A stretch of DNA of 64,000 nucleotides, from assembly GCA_943788165.1 (NCBI GenBank), contig CALSPF010000003.1, positions 248,001 to 312,000 of the forward strand. The letters run 5' to 3'. Below, in pieces: positions 8,751 to 18,749 of this stretch (position 1 is the first letter of the stretch; the number at the start of each line of letters is the position of its first letter). The notes beneath the pieces were generated by a model. The model did no database searches, had not been told where the DNA came from, and saw only the letters and a program-made list of their open reading frames with translations. This stretch comes from an uncultured Flavobacteriaceae bacterium. Lineage in GTDB: Bacteria; Bacteroidota; Bacteroidia; Flavobacteriales; Flavobacteriaceae. The position numbers and the translations under genes were made by a program.

Positions 8751-9536
8751 ATGCAATTTATTTCTAGTCCGCAAAATGGACACATTAAGGAATTAAAAAC
8801 ATTTCAGGAAAAAGCAAAAAAACGAAAGCAAGAACAGGTGTTCTGTATTGAAGGTGAAAAAGAACTACGGCATGCACTTGCCGGTGGCTTTCAATTGAAA
8901 ACTATTTTTGTAAAAGAAGGAAACTCAACTATTGTTAACGATGATGTTTTCGCAGATTGCGAATGTATTGAAGTCAATGCAGCTCTATTTGAAACGCTTT
9001 GTTACCGGAAGAACACTTCTAAACTTATTGGGGTGGCTCACATGAAGGAACATCAACTTGATCAACTTGAACTCCCTGAGAAGAACGCCTTTGTCCTTAT
9101 TGCTGAAGCGCCTGAAAAACCCGGTAATATTGGCGCATTACTTCGAACTGCTGATGCAATTGGTGTAGATGCAATGTTACTCGTCAATCCAAGAACCGAC
9201 CTCTACAATCCCAACGTGGTCCGTTCCAGTGTGGGCTGTTTATTCAACGTGCCCATTGGGATAGCAACGATTGATGAAACGATTTCCTTTTTAGAACAAA
9301 AAGAAATAACCACCTTCAGTGCGGCACTATCGGAAGAAGCAAAAATTTACACCACCCAAGATTTCACTGGAAATACTGCCATTGCCGTAGGAACAGAAGA
9401 TATTGGCCTCTCCACCGAATGGCTAGCACAGAAAACAACACAAATTTATATTCCAATGGCTGGTCAAAATGACTCCCTGAATGTTTCTGTCGCAGCAGGT
9501 ATTTTACTTGCCGAGGCAAGAAGACAAAGAAACTAG
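8751..9536 (+). CDS. TrmH/SpoU-family RNA 2'-O-ribose methyltransferase
   Basis: The enzyme transfers a methyl group from S-adenosylmethionine to a ribose 2'-OH of rRNA or tRNA. The 261-residue protein has an N-terminal substrate-binding domain (about 1-95) and a SPOUT catalytic domain with EKPGNIGALLRTADAIG (motif 1), AVGTEDIGLS (motif 2) and IPMAGQNDSLNVSVAAGILL (motif 3, which forms the knot and binds SAM). Length and layout fit 23S rRNA methyltransferases of the RlmB/TsnR type. The exact target nucleotide cannot be read from sequence. It starts 2 bases after the preceding stop. Confidence 0.9.
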   Translation: MQFISSPQNGHIKELKTFQEKAKKRKQEQVFCIEGEKELRHALAGGFQLKTIFVKEGNSTIVNDDVFADCECIEVNAALFETLCYRKNTSKLIGVAHMKEHQLDQLELPEKNAFVLIAEAPEKPGNIGALLRTADAIGVDAMLLVNPRTDLYNPNVVRSSVGCLFNVPIGIATIDETISFLEQKEITTFSAALSEEAKIYTTQDFTGNTAIAVGTEDIGLSTEWLAQKTTQIYIPMAGQNDSLNVSVAAGILLAEARRQRN

Positions 9537-9581
9537 ATGTCTTGTTGGTATGGATTTAAAAGAATTGCGTAATTTACTTTT

Positions 9582-11783
9582 ATGTTAATTGATGAGGAAA
9601 CAGAAAATAAAGAAATTGCAAAACAGTACAAAGACTTACTGAAAATAAGCTATTTGCAATTATCTGCTGTAGATAAAAAGCTCATAAGACTTGCATTCAA
9701 CACTGCTGTAGATGCGCACAAGACACAACGACGCAAGTCTGGAGAAGCCTATATTTTTCATCCCATTGCCGTTGCCAAAATTGTTGCTTCTGAAATTGGC
9801 TTGGATGCAACTTCTATTGCTGCAGCACTTTTACACGACACTGTTGAAGACACAGAATATACCCTTGACGACATCGAACGCCTTTTTGGGAATACGGTGG
9901 CAAAAATCGTTCATGGATTAACGAAAATATCCCACCTTAAAAAAGACAAGGACGTCTCTTTACAGGCAGAGAATTTTCGTAAAATGTTATTGACTCTAAA
10001 CGATGATATCCGGGTGATCATCATCAAAATTGCCGATCGTTTGCACAATATGCAAACCATGGACGCAATGCCAGAATACAAACAGGTCAAAATTGCTTCC
10101 GAAACCCTGTACATCTATGCTCCCCTAGCCCACCGAATTGGGATGTATAATATCAAAACAGAATTGGAAGACCTCAGTTTAAAATACACTGAGCCAAATC
10201 GTTTTGATGCAATCAAAGATAAAATTGAGCAGAGTCAAGAAGAACAGACTCAGTACATAAAGGCCTTTTCAAAATTCCTAAAAACTTCTTTGGACAAAGA
10301 AGACCTGAATTATTTCATTAAAGGAAGGAGCAAATCGATTTATTCGATTCATAAAAAAATGCAAAAGCAAAGCATCAACTACGAGCAAGTATTTGACAAA
10401 TTTGCCATCCGCATTGTATACAAATCCATGCCCAAAGATGAAAAATTCTTAGCCTGGAAAATCTATTCGATTGTAACCGATCATTTTACACCAAATCCTA
10501 CACGTCTTCGTGATTGGATTTCATCCCCCAAATCGAATGGATATGAATCGCTCCATATTACCGTTATGGGGCCAAACAACAAATGGATCGAAGTTCAGAT
10601 TCGTTCTGAACGTATGCATGAAATTGCGGAGAAAGGCTATGCAGCGCACTATCGCTACAAACAAGGAGATGAAAAAGACTCCGGTATTGAAGGCTGGTTA
10701 AATCGTTTACAAGAAGTATTAGAGTCCAAAGATTCTAGTGCGATTGACTTTGTGGAAAATTTTAAACTCAATTTATATGCAGAAGAGATTTTTGTCTTTA
10801 CGCCACAAGGAGAACTAAAATCCCTCCCGCAAGGCTCATCTGCTTTGGACTTCGCCTATTCCATTCATACAGAAATAGGAAGTAAAACCCGAGGTGCACG
10901 TGTCAATGGGAAACTCGTTCCCTTGTCTCGTACAGTAAAAAGTGGAGATTCTGTTGAAATCATTACTTCACAAAATGCTAAACCAACTGCGAACTGGTTG
11001 GATTATGTGATTACTTCTCGCGCACGCAATAAAATAAAATCTTCGCTCAACGAAGAAAAGAATAAGATTGCTGAAGAAGGAAAAGAAATTCTTCGACGAA
11101 AACTCAAGCACTTACGCGTCGAGAACAACGAAAAAACCATTCAACAGCTTGTTCTTTATTTTAAAGTCAATTCAAGTTTAGATCTGTTTTATCGGGTTGG
11201 CCTTGGAACAGTTGATAATCGAAAATTAAAAGAGTTTGCAACAACTTACAACAACAGTTTTTTAAATTTCTTCAAAAAGAGATTGCGGGCTAAACCCGGA
11301 AAATCTATTGCAGAAGGGGAAGGCTTTGTTTCCCGCTACGATAAACTCGTTTTTGGGAAAGAACGAGAAGAACTTCAATACAAACTCTCTCCCTGTTGCA
11401 ACCCAATAGCAGGAGACAAAGTATTTGGATTTGTCACCATTAACGAGGGTATAAAGGTCCATCAATACAATTGTTCGAACGCCGTATCCCTCCAATCTAG
11501 TTATGCCTACCGCATTGTTCCTGCTTGGTGGATTGACTCGGGTGAACAAGAATTTACCGCAGAACTCGTATTACATGGGATCGATCAGCAAGGATTGGTC
11601 AATCAAGTTACACGTGTGATTTCCAACAGTATGAATGTTGATATCAAAAAAATAAACTTTCAAACGGAAGAAGAATTATTTAAGGGAACCCTTACCATGC
11701 GGGTCAATAATAAACAAACCCTAAAAAAACTAAAACAGCGTTTACTAAAAATTACTGGAATTGAGAAAGTAGCACGTCAATAG
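9582..11783 (+). CDS. RelA/SpoT-type (p)ppGpp synthetase/hydrolase
   Basis: The 733-residue protein has all domains of a long Rel enzyme. An N-terminal HD hydrolase domain carries [11 protein letters not shown] (H85, D86). The synthetase domain (about 235-375) has [27 protein letters not shown] and [18 protein letters not shown] domain (about 400-465) and a C-terminal ACT domain (about 660-733) follow. The intact HD motif argues for a bifunctional enzyme that makes and removes the stringent-response alarmone. It stands 45 bases after the methyltransferase gene, with an imperfect -7 element (TACTTTTA) right at the start. A Fur-family gene follows 38 bases later. Confidence 0.95.
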   Translation: MLIDEETENKEIAKQYKDLLKISYLQLSAVDKKLIRLAFNTAVDAHKTQRRKSGEAYIFHPIAVAKIVASEIGLDATSIAAALLHDTVEDTEYTLDDIERLFGNTVAKIVHGLTKISHLKKDKDVSLQAENFRKMLLTLNDDIRVIIIKIADRLHNMQTMDAMPEYKQVKIASETLYIYAPLAHRIGMYNIKTELEDLSLKYTEPNRFDAIKDKIEQSQEEQTQYIKAFSKFLKTSLDKEDLNYFIKGRSKSIYSIHKKMQKQSINYEQVFDKFAIRIVYKSMPKDEKFLAWKIYSIVTDHFTPNPTRLRDWISSPKSNGYESLHITVMGPNNKWIEVQIRSERMHEIAEKGYAAHYRYKQGDEKDSGIEGWLNRLQEVLESKDSSAIDFVENFKLNLYAEEIFVFTPQGELKSLPQGSSALDFAYSIHTEIGSKTRGARVNGKLVPLSRTVKSGDSVEIITSQNAKPTANWLDYVITSRARNKIKSSLNEEKNKIAEEGKEILRRKLKHLRVENNEKTIQQLVLYFKVNSSLDLFYRVGLGTVDNRKLKEFATTYNNSFLNFFKKRLRAKPGKSIAEGEGFVSRYDKLVFGKEREELQYKLSPCCNPIAGDKVFGFVTINEGIKVHQYNCSNAVSLQSSYAYRIVPAWWIDSGEQEFTAELVLHGIDQQGLVNQVTRVISNSMNVDIKKINFQTEEELFKGTLTMRVNNKQTLKKLKQRLLKITGIEKVARQ

Positions 11784-11821
11784 GAAAAGAAACTGTACAT
11801 TTACTGAAGATTTATAGTGCC

Positions 11822-12262
11822 ATGGCTGAAACAAAAAACCAACAAGAAATCGTCAAAAATGTGTTCATCAAATTTTTAGATCAACACAAACACCGAAAAA
11901 CTCCGGAACGATTTGCCATACTCCATGAAATTTACGAACACAAAGAACATTTTGATATAGAATCATTGTACATCAAAATGAAAAATAAAAATTACAGGGT
12001 TAGTCGTGCCACGCTGTACAACACAGTGGACTTACTGATTGAATCTAGATTAATTCGCAAACATCAGTTTGGGAACCAAGCTCAATACGAAAAATCGTTT
12101 TTCGACAACCAACACGACCACATTATCTTAACGGATACTGGAGAGGTCAAAGAATTTTGTGATCCAAGAATACAGACCATAAAAAAAACAATCGAAGAGG
12201 TATTTAATGTTGATATTCATCACCATTCTTTATACTTTTACGGAACGAAAAAAGAATCATAA
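11822..12262 (+). CDS. Fur-family transcriptional regulator
   Basis: The 146-residue protein has an N-terminal winged-helix domain (about 15-85) with the recognition region [21 protein letters not shown], typical of Fur/PerR/Zur proteins. The C-terminal dimerisation and metal-binding part has [18 protein letters not shown] and the HHHSLYFYG segment. The CxxC pairs that bind structural zinc in many Fur proteins are absent (only one Cys, in FCDPRIQ). Which metal or peroxide signal it senses is therefore unclear. It sits between relA/spoT and purA, 15 bases before purA, an arrangement that suggests co-transcription. Confidence 0.88.
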   Translation: MAETKNQQEIVKNVFIKFLDQHKHRKTPERFAILHEIYEHKEHFDIESLYIKMKNKNYRVSRATLYNTVDLLIESRLIRKHQFGNQAQYEKSFFDNQHDHIILTDTGEVKEFCDPRIQTIKKTIEEVFNVDIHHHSLYFYGTKKES

Positions 12263-12277
12263 ATAACCACCAATTAT

Positions 12278-13549
12278 ATGTCGGTTGACTTACTGCTCGG
12301 TCTTCAATGGGGAGACGAAGGAAAAGGAAAAATTGTAGACGTTTTAACGAAAAATTACGATATCATCGCACGATTTCAGGGCGGTCCGAATGCTGGACAT
12401 ACCCTAAAATTTGACGGAATCTCGCATGTACTACACACCATTCCCTCTGGGATTTTTCATCCATCTGCGCTCAATATTATTGGGAATGGAGTAGTGATAG
12501 ATCCAGTCATTTTCAAAGGAGAATTAGATAAACTTGCGCCTTTTAACATTGATTTTGCCAAAAAATTATTTGTTTCTAAGAAAGCACACCTAATACTTCC
12601 TACACACCGATTGTTGGATGCAGCCTCTGAGGCAGCAAAAGGAAAAGCGAAGATTGGATCAACCCTTAAAGGGATTGGACCAACCTATATGGACAAAACT
12701 GGGCGTAATGGAATTCGCGTGGGAGATATTCTTTTGAAAGATTGGAGAGAACGCTATGAAGCCCTCCGCGACAAGCACTTAAAAATGCTTTCCCACTATG
12801 AGAGTCAAATTGATTTTGATCTTGTGGCTCTCGAGACCACCTTTTTTGATAGCCTTGAAACATTGAAAGCACTTCCACTCATTGACAGTGAAGACTTTTT
12901 ACATACTGCACAAAAAGAAAATAAAAAAATATTGGCCGAAGGCGCCCAAGGATCATTGCTAGATGTTGATTTTGGAACCTATCCTTTTGTCACTTCATCT
13001 ACAACAACTGCAGCTGGAGCTTGTACTGGTTTGGGAATTGCTCCAAACACAGTAGAAGAAGTATATGGTATTTTTAAAGCCTATACAACTCGTGTAGGAA
13101 GCGGTCCATTCCCAACCGAATTATTTGATGAAGCTGGGGAAACAATGGGGCGTGTGGGGCAAGAGTTTGGTGCAACGACAGGACGTGCTCGGCGTTGTGG
13201 TTGGATCGATTTAGTTGCGTTAAAATACGCCATTCGCGTGAACGGTGTTACCCAACTCATGATGATGAAAGGTGATGTATTATCTGGCTTTAAAACCATT
13301 AAAGTCTGTACTGATTATGCTACTTCAGAGGGCGTAATTGAACATTTTCCTTTTTCTATCGAGCCAGAGAATGTTAGTCCTATATACACTGAATTGGCTG
13401 GATGGGAAGAAGATTTAACACAACTAACGGCTGAAGCAGATTTCCCAGCCAGTTTTAAAGCATACATTGACTATTTAGAAAAGGAACTCGAAACACCCAT
13501 AAAAATTGTTTCTGTTGGACCAGATCGAAAGCAGACAATTTTTAGATAA
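12278..13549 (+). CDS. purA: Adenylosuccinate synthetase
   Basis: The enzyme joins IMP and aspartate using GTP to give adenylosuccinate, the first committed step to AMP. The 423-residue product has the N-terminal P-loop GLQWGDEGKGKIVD, the catalytic GGPNAGHT segment, GSTLKGIGPTYMDKTGRNGI, and the C-terminal base-recognition motif TTGRARRCGWID. Length is normal. It is the last gene of the relA-fur-purA group. Its last 44 bases overlap the longest possible frame of the OstA-like gene, though the true start of that gene may lie after the purA stop. Confidence 0.96.
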   Translation: MSVDLLLGLQWGDEGKGKIVDVLTKNYDIIARFQGGPNAGHTLKFDGISHVLHTIPSGIFHPSALNIIGNGVVIDPVIFKGELDKLAPFNIDFAKKLFVSKKAHLILPTHRLLDAASEAAKGKAKIGSTLKGIGPTYMDKTGRNGIRVGDILLKDWRERYEALRDKHLKMLSHYESQIDFDLVALETTFFDSLETLKALPLIDSEDFLHTAQKENKKILAEGAQGSLLDVDFGTYPFVTSSTTTAAGACTGLGIAPNTVEEVYGIFKAYTTRVGSGPFPTELFDEAGETMGRVGQEFGATTGRARRCGWIDLVALKYAIRVNGVTQLMMMKGDVLSGFKTIKVCTDYATSEGVIEHFPFSIEPENVSPIYTELAGWEEDLTQLTAEADFPASFKAYIDYLEKELETPIKIVSVGPDRKQTIFR

Positions 13550-13568
13550 AAAAACAACCCGTATTGGT

Positions 13569-15158
13569 GTGCAAAGAATCATTTCACTTCTTGTCGTAAG
13601 TTGCTGTTTGTTCAGTAGTGGATTTCTCTTTGGACAAGAGAAACGCATTGTTCAAATTCAACAAGCAGGCTCTTTTGGTAAAGATGAAGCAAACTTTAAA
13701 GGTGCAAACATCTTAACAAAACGAGGGGATGTTCGGGTAAAACTTTTTCACGAAGGTGCGCTCATCGAATCTGACAAATCCTTTTTTTACCCAAAAAATA
13801 ACGCCTTCAAAGCCGAAGGAGAAGTCGTGTTCACTCAAGGAGATAGTATTCGCATGACCAGTGATTTCATGGAATATGATGGAACATCAGGAAAAGCAAA
13901 AGCGTGGGGAAATGTTTTTTTAGAACAACCCGACATGACCTTGGAAACTGATACGCTGTTCCTTAACCGGTTTGAAGATTTAGCCTATTATGAAACACCC
14001 GGAACAATCATCGATAGTGCGACTACACTCAAAAGCAATCGTGGAAAATATTTCATGAAGAACAAAAAGTATCGGTTTATTTCAAATGTTCGCATCGATA
14101 ATCCAGAATACAAAGTCACCTCTACCCAACTAGATTATTTTACAGAAACCAATAAGGCATATCTCTATGGGCCAACAAAAATAGTAGGCATTGACTATGA
14201 CATCTATTGTGAATCGGGCTATTATGACACCACTACGCAGGCAGGTTACTTCAAACGTAATGCTGAGATTTTATACAACAACAAAATCATAGAAGGCGAC
14301 AGTTTGTATTTTGAAAATGAACGGAATTATGCCTCTGCTACAATGAAGGTTGTCATTACTGACACCATCAACAAATCCATCATCCGAGGGAATTATGCAG
14401 AAATATTCAAAGCAAAAGATTCTGCAATTATTACGCGTAAAGCCTTGGCGATAAACATTATCGAAAATGATTCTTTGTACATACATGCAGACACACTGAT
14501 TGGAACAGGGCCCTCTGAAGCCAGAATTCTACGGGGGTATTATGGGGTGAAAATTCTTAAAAAAGATCTGAGAGGTAAGTCAGATTCTCTGTATTTAGAT
14601 GAAGTCAATGGTCGAATAGAATTGCATAAACGTCCACTATCACGAAAAGAAAATCAGGTCTTGTCTATTAATGACAAAAACAAACGAAATCCTGTTATGT
14701 GGTTTAATGACAGCCAAATGAGTGGAGAAGTAATCTACATGAAAACAGATTTTGCTACCAAGAAACTGGATTCATTGTTCATTTTTGGGAATGCATTTAT
14801 TGTAGAAAAAGACAGTTTAAGCGAAAACGGCTATAACCAAATTGTAGGGAAAGAACTCTATGGTGATTTTCTCGATGGAACACTAAATGAACTTGATGTG
14901 ATCAAAAACACCCAAGTACTTTACTATCTTTATTCAGAAGGAGGAGAATTGGTGGGTATCGATAAAACAATTTGTAGCGCATTAAACATCAAATTCAAAG
15001 ACAATGAAATTGAAGACATCTCCTTTTATATAAGCCCAAACGGAGATGTATTTCCCAGTAAAGATTTAGATCCTAACTTGAGAATCCTAGACGGTTTTTT
15101 ATGGCGAAAAGAAGAACGCCCCGAAACCCTTGAAGATTTATTCCGAAAGGATCAATAA
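13569..15158 (+). CDS. OstA/LptA-like exported protein
   Basis: The frame can be opened at an ATG at 13506 (550 residues, overlapping purA by 44 bases). That start puts about 21 charged residues before the hydrophobic signal segment. A GTG at 13569 gives a clean signal peptide (RIISLLVVSCCLFSSGFLFG) just after the purA stop, so I prefer it, with moderate certainty. The mature protein is almost all short beta-strands in repeats, with EGEVVFTQGDSIRMTSDFME, AWGNVFLEQPDMTLETDTLF and similar units. This is the OstA-like family, related to LptA, the periplasmic lipopolysaccharide-transport bridge. A role in LPS export is inferred. The aminotransferase gene starts 11 bases later. Confidence 0.8.
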   Translation: MQRIISLLVVSCCLFSSGFLFGQEKRIVQIQQAGSFGKDEANFKGANILTKRGDVRVKLFHEGALIESDKSFFYPKNNAFKAEGEVVFTQGDSIRMTSDFMEYDGTSGKAKAWGNVFLEQPDMTLETDTLFLNRFEDLAYYETPGTIIDSATTLKSNRGKYFMKNKKYRFISNVRIDNPEYKVTSTQLDYFTETNKAYLYGPTKIVGIDYDIYCESGYYDTTTQAGYFKRNAEILYNNKIIEGDSLYFENERNYASATMKVVITDTINKSIIRGNYAEIFKAKDSAIITRKALAINIIENDSLYIHADTLIGTGPSEARILRGYYGVKILKKDLRGKSDSLYLDEVNGRIELHKRPLSRKENQVLSINDKNKRNPVMWFNDSQMSGEVIYMKTDFATKKLDSLFIFGNAFIVEKDSLSENGYNQIVGKELYGDFLDGTLNELDVIKNTQVLYYLYSEGGELVGIDKTICSALNIKFKDNEIEDISFYISPNGDVFPSKDLDPNLRILDGFLWRKEERPETLEDLFRKDQ

Positions 15159-15169
15159 AAAAACAACTG

Positions 15170-16345
15170 ATGCTCGACGATTTTTTATCCTATCAAGCGA
15201 AAACTAGCCCCTATCCCATAGGATTAGAAATCAAAAGGGCGAAGGGTAGTTATATTGTCGATCAAAAAGGAAAAAAATACCTTGATTTTGTGGCTGGCGT
15301 ATCGGCCTGTAGTTTGGGTCATCGCCACCCAGCTGTTGTTCGTGCCTTAAAAAGACAATTGAATCGGTACATGCACGTTATGGTCTATGGTGAATATGCG
15401 CAATCACCGGCGGTAGATTTATGTAAATTACTGGCCAAGCACTTGCCATCTTCACTAGAAGTTACTTATCTAACTAATTCGGGTACAGAAGCCATTGAAG
15501 GGGCCATGAAATTAGCCAAACGAGTAACGGGCAGAGGCGTATTTATCGCGGCCAAAAACGCCTATCACGGAAGCACTCAAGGTGCGTTGAGCTTATTGGG
15601 TGTTGAACAACAAAAAGAAGGCTATGGGCCCTTATTACCAGAAGTCGAGTTTGTCACATTCAATGCATTCGATGAACTCACAAAAATAACAACAAAAACC
15701 GCTGGGGTTGTCCTCGAAACCATTCAAGGCGGAGGCGGATTTATTCTTCCTGCAAAAGAGTATCTTCTGGCCGTAAAAAAACGCTGTGAAGAAGTTGGTG
15801 CGCTTCTTATACTGGATGAAATTCAGCCTGGAATTGGACGAACAGGGAAATTGTTTGCCTTTGAACATTATGGAATTACACCAGACATATTGGTCATTGG
15901 CAAAGGCTTAGGGGGAGGAATGCCCATTGGTGCGTTTTGTAGCTCTGCTCAAAACATGGAGACTCTAACACATTCACCTAGCCTTGGTCATATCACAACT
16001 TTTGGTGGAAATCCGGTGATTGCAGCAGCAGGTTTGGCAACCCTACAAACCATTATAAACAAGAAACTAATGGCAGAAATTGATGCGAAAGAAGCCTTGT
16101 TTAGAGAATGCTTGGTTCATCCAAAAATAAAACAAGTAAATGGACGTGGCCTAATGCTTGCGCCGATCCTAGAAAACCCTGAACAAGTGAGCAAAGTAGT
16201 TTTTAGCTGTTTAGAAAGAGGATTGATCCTCTTTTTTTTACTGTGGGAAAAGAAAGGTATTCGCTTGTCACCTCCATTAAACATTAGCAAGCGGGAGATT
16301 CGGAAAGGCTGTAAAATACTCCTAGAAGCCCTGGACGAACTGTAA
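15170..16345 (+). CDS. Class III PLP-dependent aminotransferase
   Basis: The 391-residue protein belongs to the class III aminotransferase family (acetylornithine / 4-aminobutyrate type). It has TNSGTEAIEGAMKLAKR (cofactor phosphate region), LILDEIQPGIGRTGKLFAFE (the conserved Asp of the cofactor ring) and IGKGLGGGMPIGAF with the Schiff-base lysine at K245. Length is in the lower part of the family range. Substrate cannot be assigned from sequence, and no arginine or GABA genes are near. It lies 11 bases after the OstA-like gene and is followed by a 93-base gap. Confidence 0.85.
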   Translation: MLDDFLSYQAKTSPYPIGLEIKRAKGSYIVDQKGKKYLDFVAGVSACSLGHRHPAVVRALKRQLNRYMHVMVYGEYAQSPAVDLCKLLAKHLPSSLEVTYLTNSGTEAIEGAMKLAKRVTGRGVFIAAKNAYHGSTQGALSLLGVEQQKEGYGPLLPEVEFVTFNAFDELTKITTKTAGVVLETIQGGGGFILPAKEYLLAVKKRCEEVGALLILDEIQPGIGRTGKLFAFEHYGITPDILVIGKGLGGGMPIGAFCSSAQNMETLTHSPSLGHITTFGGNPVIAAAGLATLQTIINKKLMAEIDAKEALFRECLVHPKIKQVNGRGLMLAPILENPEQVSKVVFSCLERGLILFFLLWEKKGIRLSPPLNISKREIRKGCKILLEALDEL

Positions 16346-16438
16346 TTAGTTGTTAATTAATTTGTTAAAAACAAACCCTGTAGTACTTTCACATTCATCA
16401 ACTTAGTCCTAAATTTATTATAATCAACACGCACTATT

Positions 16439-17797
16439 ATGTTCCGTGAATTTTCACAAGATTCTGACGCTCCGGTCACCCGTTTCGAACAAATGCTAAA
16501 GACCAATCAGGTCTACTTTTTCGACGCAGTTGAGTTTGAAACCATCATTCAATTCTATATTGATACGGGTGAAATCAATCTTGCAAAAAAAGCATTGAAA
16601 ATGGGGATTAACCAACATCCCATTCATACCGACTTACTTTTACTAAAGTCTGAACTCCACATCTTGGATGGAAGCCATGATGAAGCCACACAATTATTGG
16701 CTTTAATCGAAGAACTTGATCCAAACAACCAAGAAATATACATTCAAAAAGCAACGATCTCTTCCAAAAACAAAAAAAATAAACTGGCCATTGAATACCT
16801 ATACAAATCCTTAGAATTCTCGGACGAGCCTGAAGAAGTTTGGTGCTTGTTGGCAATGGAGTATATGGTTTTAGAAGACTATTCAAAAGCAAAAGAATAT
16901 TTTCAACGTTGCATCGAATCCGACCCTAGTGACTACCAAGTACTCTACAACCTTTTGTATTGTCTGGAATACTTAGAAGAGCCCTTAGAAGCCATTGCCA
17001 TTTTAAACACGGTTTTAGAACAAAACCCTTACAACGAAATTGCCTGGTTGGAGAGTGGAAAACAACAACTTCACTTGGGGAAAAAAGAAGCGGCACTTAG
17101 CGCATTTGAATTTGCCATATTCAGCGAAGATCGTTTTACAGGAGCATATATTGAAAAAGGGAAATTGCTTCAAGAAATGGGGCGATTGAACGAGGCAATA
17201 GAACATTTCGAAATTGCGCTTCAGCTCGACGATCCTTCAGCTTTCATCTTTGTGAAAATTGCTAGTTGTCACGAAATATTGGGTAACGATCAATTGGCCC
17301 TTCAATTTTACAAAAAAGGGATCAATGAAGATCCCACAAACGAAAAAGCATGGACTGGAATTGTTGATTTCTATCTTCAACGTCAGGATCCAAACAAAGC
17401 AAATTACTATTGCCAAAAGGCGCTTCAAATCAACGAGAACTATGTCTCTTATTGGAAACGAAGTGCCCTCTTAAACAAAGAGTTAAAACATTATACAGAG
17501 GCTGAAATAGCATTCAAAAACACCATTGAAATTGGGAACTACGAACTGGACATTTGGACAGCTTGGTTAGACACCTTGATTTTCTTGAATGAGTGGGAGA
17601 AAGTAGCAATCATTGGTCAACAGGCAAAAGAATTCTATCCTGAGGACACCACCATTGACTTTCGCTTAGCAGGAGCCGCTTTTAAACAAGGTAAAACCAT
17701 TGAAATGGATTATTTCCTTCAAAACATACGTCTTCAAAAAGAAAGTTTACCTCAAGCATTAAAAGAACTCTTTCCACAAATGGCGAAATTGATATAA
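16439..17797 (+). CDS. Tetratricopeptide-repeat protein
   Basis: The 452-residue protein has no signal peptide and is built from about ten to twelve TPR helix pairs. Clear units include PEEVWCLLAMEYMVLEDYSK, YIEKGKLLQEMGRLNEAIEH and VSYWKRSALLNKELKHYTEA. TPR arrays bind other proteins, so it is likely a cytoplasmic scaffold, but its partner is unknown. The gap before it (16346-16438) has no perfect -7 element; TAAATTTA near 16410 is one mismatch away. The tandem DUF368 genes follow 22 bases downstream. Confidence 0.8.
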   Translation: MFREFSQDSDAPVTRFEQMLKTNQVYFFDAVEFETIIQFYIDTGEINLAKKALKMGINQHPIHTDLLLLKSELHILDGSHDEATQLLALIEELDPNNQEIYIQKATISSKNKKNKLAIEYLYKSLEFSDEPEEVWCLLAMEYMVLEDYSKAKEYFQRCIESDPSDYQVLYNLLYCLEYLEEPLEAIAILNTVLEQNPYNEIAWLESGKQQLHLGKKEAALSAFEFAIFSEDRFTGAYIEKGKLLQEMGRLNEAIEHFEIALQLDDPSAFIFVKIASCHEILGNDQLALQFYKKGINEDPTNEKAWTGIVDFYLQRQDPNKANYYCQKALQINENYVSYWKRSALLNKELKHYTEAEIAFKNTIEIGNYELDIWTAWLDTLIFLNEWEKVAIIGQQAKEFYPEDTTIDFRLAGAAFKQGKTIEMDYFLQNIRLQKESLPQALKELFPQMAKLI

Positions 17798-17819
17798 ACC
17801 TTTTACCCCCACCAAAAAC

Positions 17820-18749
17820 ATGAAGGAAAAATACATTCAGCTTTATTTTAAAGGCCTGCTAATGGGAGCTGCAGACATAGTTCCGGGTGTTTCGGGTGGG
17901 ACCATGGCCTTGATTACCGGGATTTATGAAGAATTGATTTACAGCATCAATGGCCTTAGCTTTAAAAAATTGAATCTTTTAAAGAAGGGAGGAGTGTTGC
18001 CTTTTTGGCGAGCAATCAATGGTGCGTTTTTACTTCCTCTTTTCTTAGGCGTGAGCAGTGGAATTCTTTTCTTGTCCTCTGGAATCACCTATCTAATTGA
18101 GTTTTATCCCATTTTAATTTGGTCGTTTTTCTTTGGACTCATACTAGCAAGTATCTTTATACTCATCAAGCAAGTGGAAAAACGAAAAGGGCTTCATTAT
18201 TTCTTATTACTCATTGGTTTTTTGATTGCCTATGGCATAACACGACTTAGCCCTTCGGTAGAATCGACCAATTTACTCTATCTTTTTTTCAGCAGTACCA
18301 TAGCCATTATTGCCATGATTCTTCCGGGTATTTCTGGCGCTTTTCTGTTTATTTTATTGGGCGTGTATGAAGAAGTACTGCAAACAGTAAAAGGAGCTGT
18401 TGCTGTTCTGGTCGATTTTGACTTGCAAAGCTTCCAGAGCATTTATACCAAAGTAGCCGTCATTGGATTGGGGATCATTACCGGCTTAAAATTGTTTTCA
18501 CGAGTCCTTAGTTGGCTATTCGCCCATAAAAAACAAGAAACACTTTGTTTACTCATAGGTTTCATGATCGGTGCTCTCCCAAAAATATGGCCATGGAAGA
18601 CACTTCAACTCATTCATGGAAAAGAAGTTTTTAGCAATGTTTCCCCCCTAGCCTTTGAAGGTGAAACACTTTTTCTACCTGCAGCCCTTTTGATGGGATT
18701 AGGGGTTTTAATGCTTATCTTGATGGAGCGTTTTGCGCGAAAAGAATAA
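17820..18749 (+). CDS. DUF368 membrane protein, first tandem copy (PopT-like undecaprenyl-phosphate translocase)
   Basis: The 309-residue protein has about eight hydrophobic segments and two related Pro-Gly-x-Ser-Gly loops: ADIVPGVSGGT near residue 20 and MILPGISGAF near residue 165. This doubled loop motif is the signature of DUF368. Members of this family have been reported to recycle the lipid carrier undecaprenyl phosphate across the inner membrane (PopT). Activity here is inferred from family. The next gene, which starts at the base after this stop, encodes a second DUF368 protein. Confidence 0.87.
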   Translation: MKEKYIQLYFKGLLMGAADIVPGVSGGTMALITGIYEELIYSINGLSFKKLNLLKKGGVLPFWRAINGAFLLPLFLGVSSGILFLSSGITYLIEFYPILIWSFFFGLILASIFILIKQVEKRKGLHYFLLLIGFLIAYGITRLSPSVESTNLLYLFFSSTIAIIAMILPGISGAFLFILLGVYEEVLQTVKGAVAVLVDFDLQSFQSIYTKVAVIGLGIITGLKLFSRVLSWLFAHKKQETLCLLIGFMIGALPKIWPWKTLQLIHGKEVFSNVSPLAFEGETLFLPAALLMGLGVLMLILMERFARKE

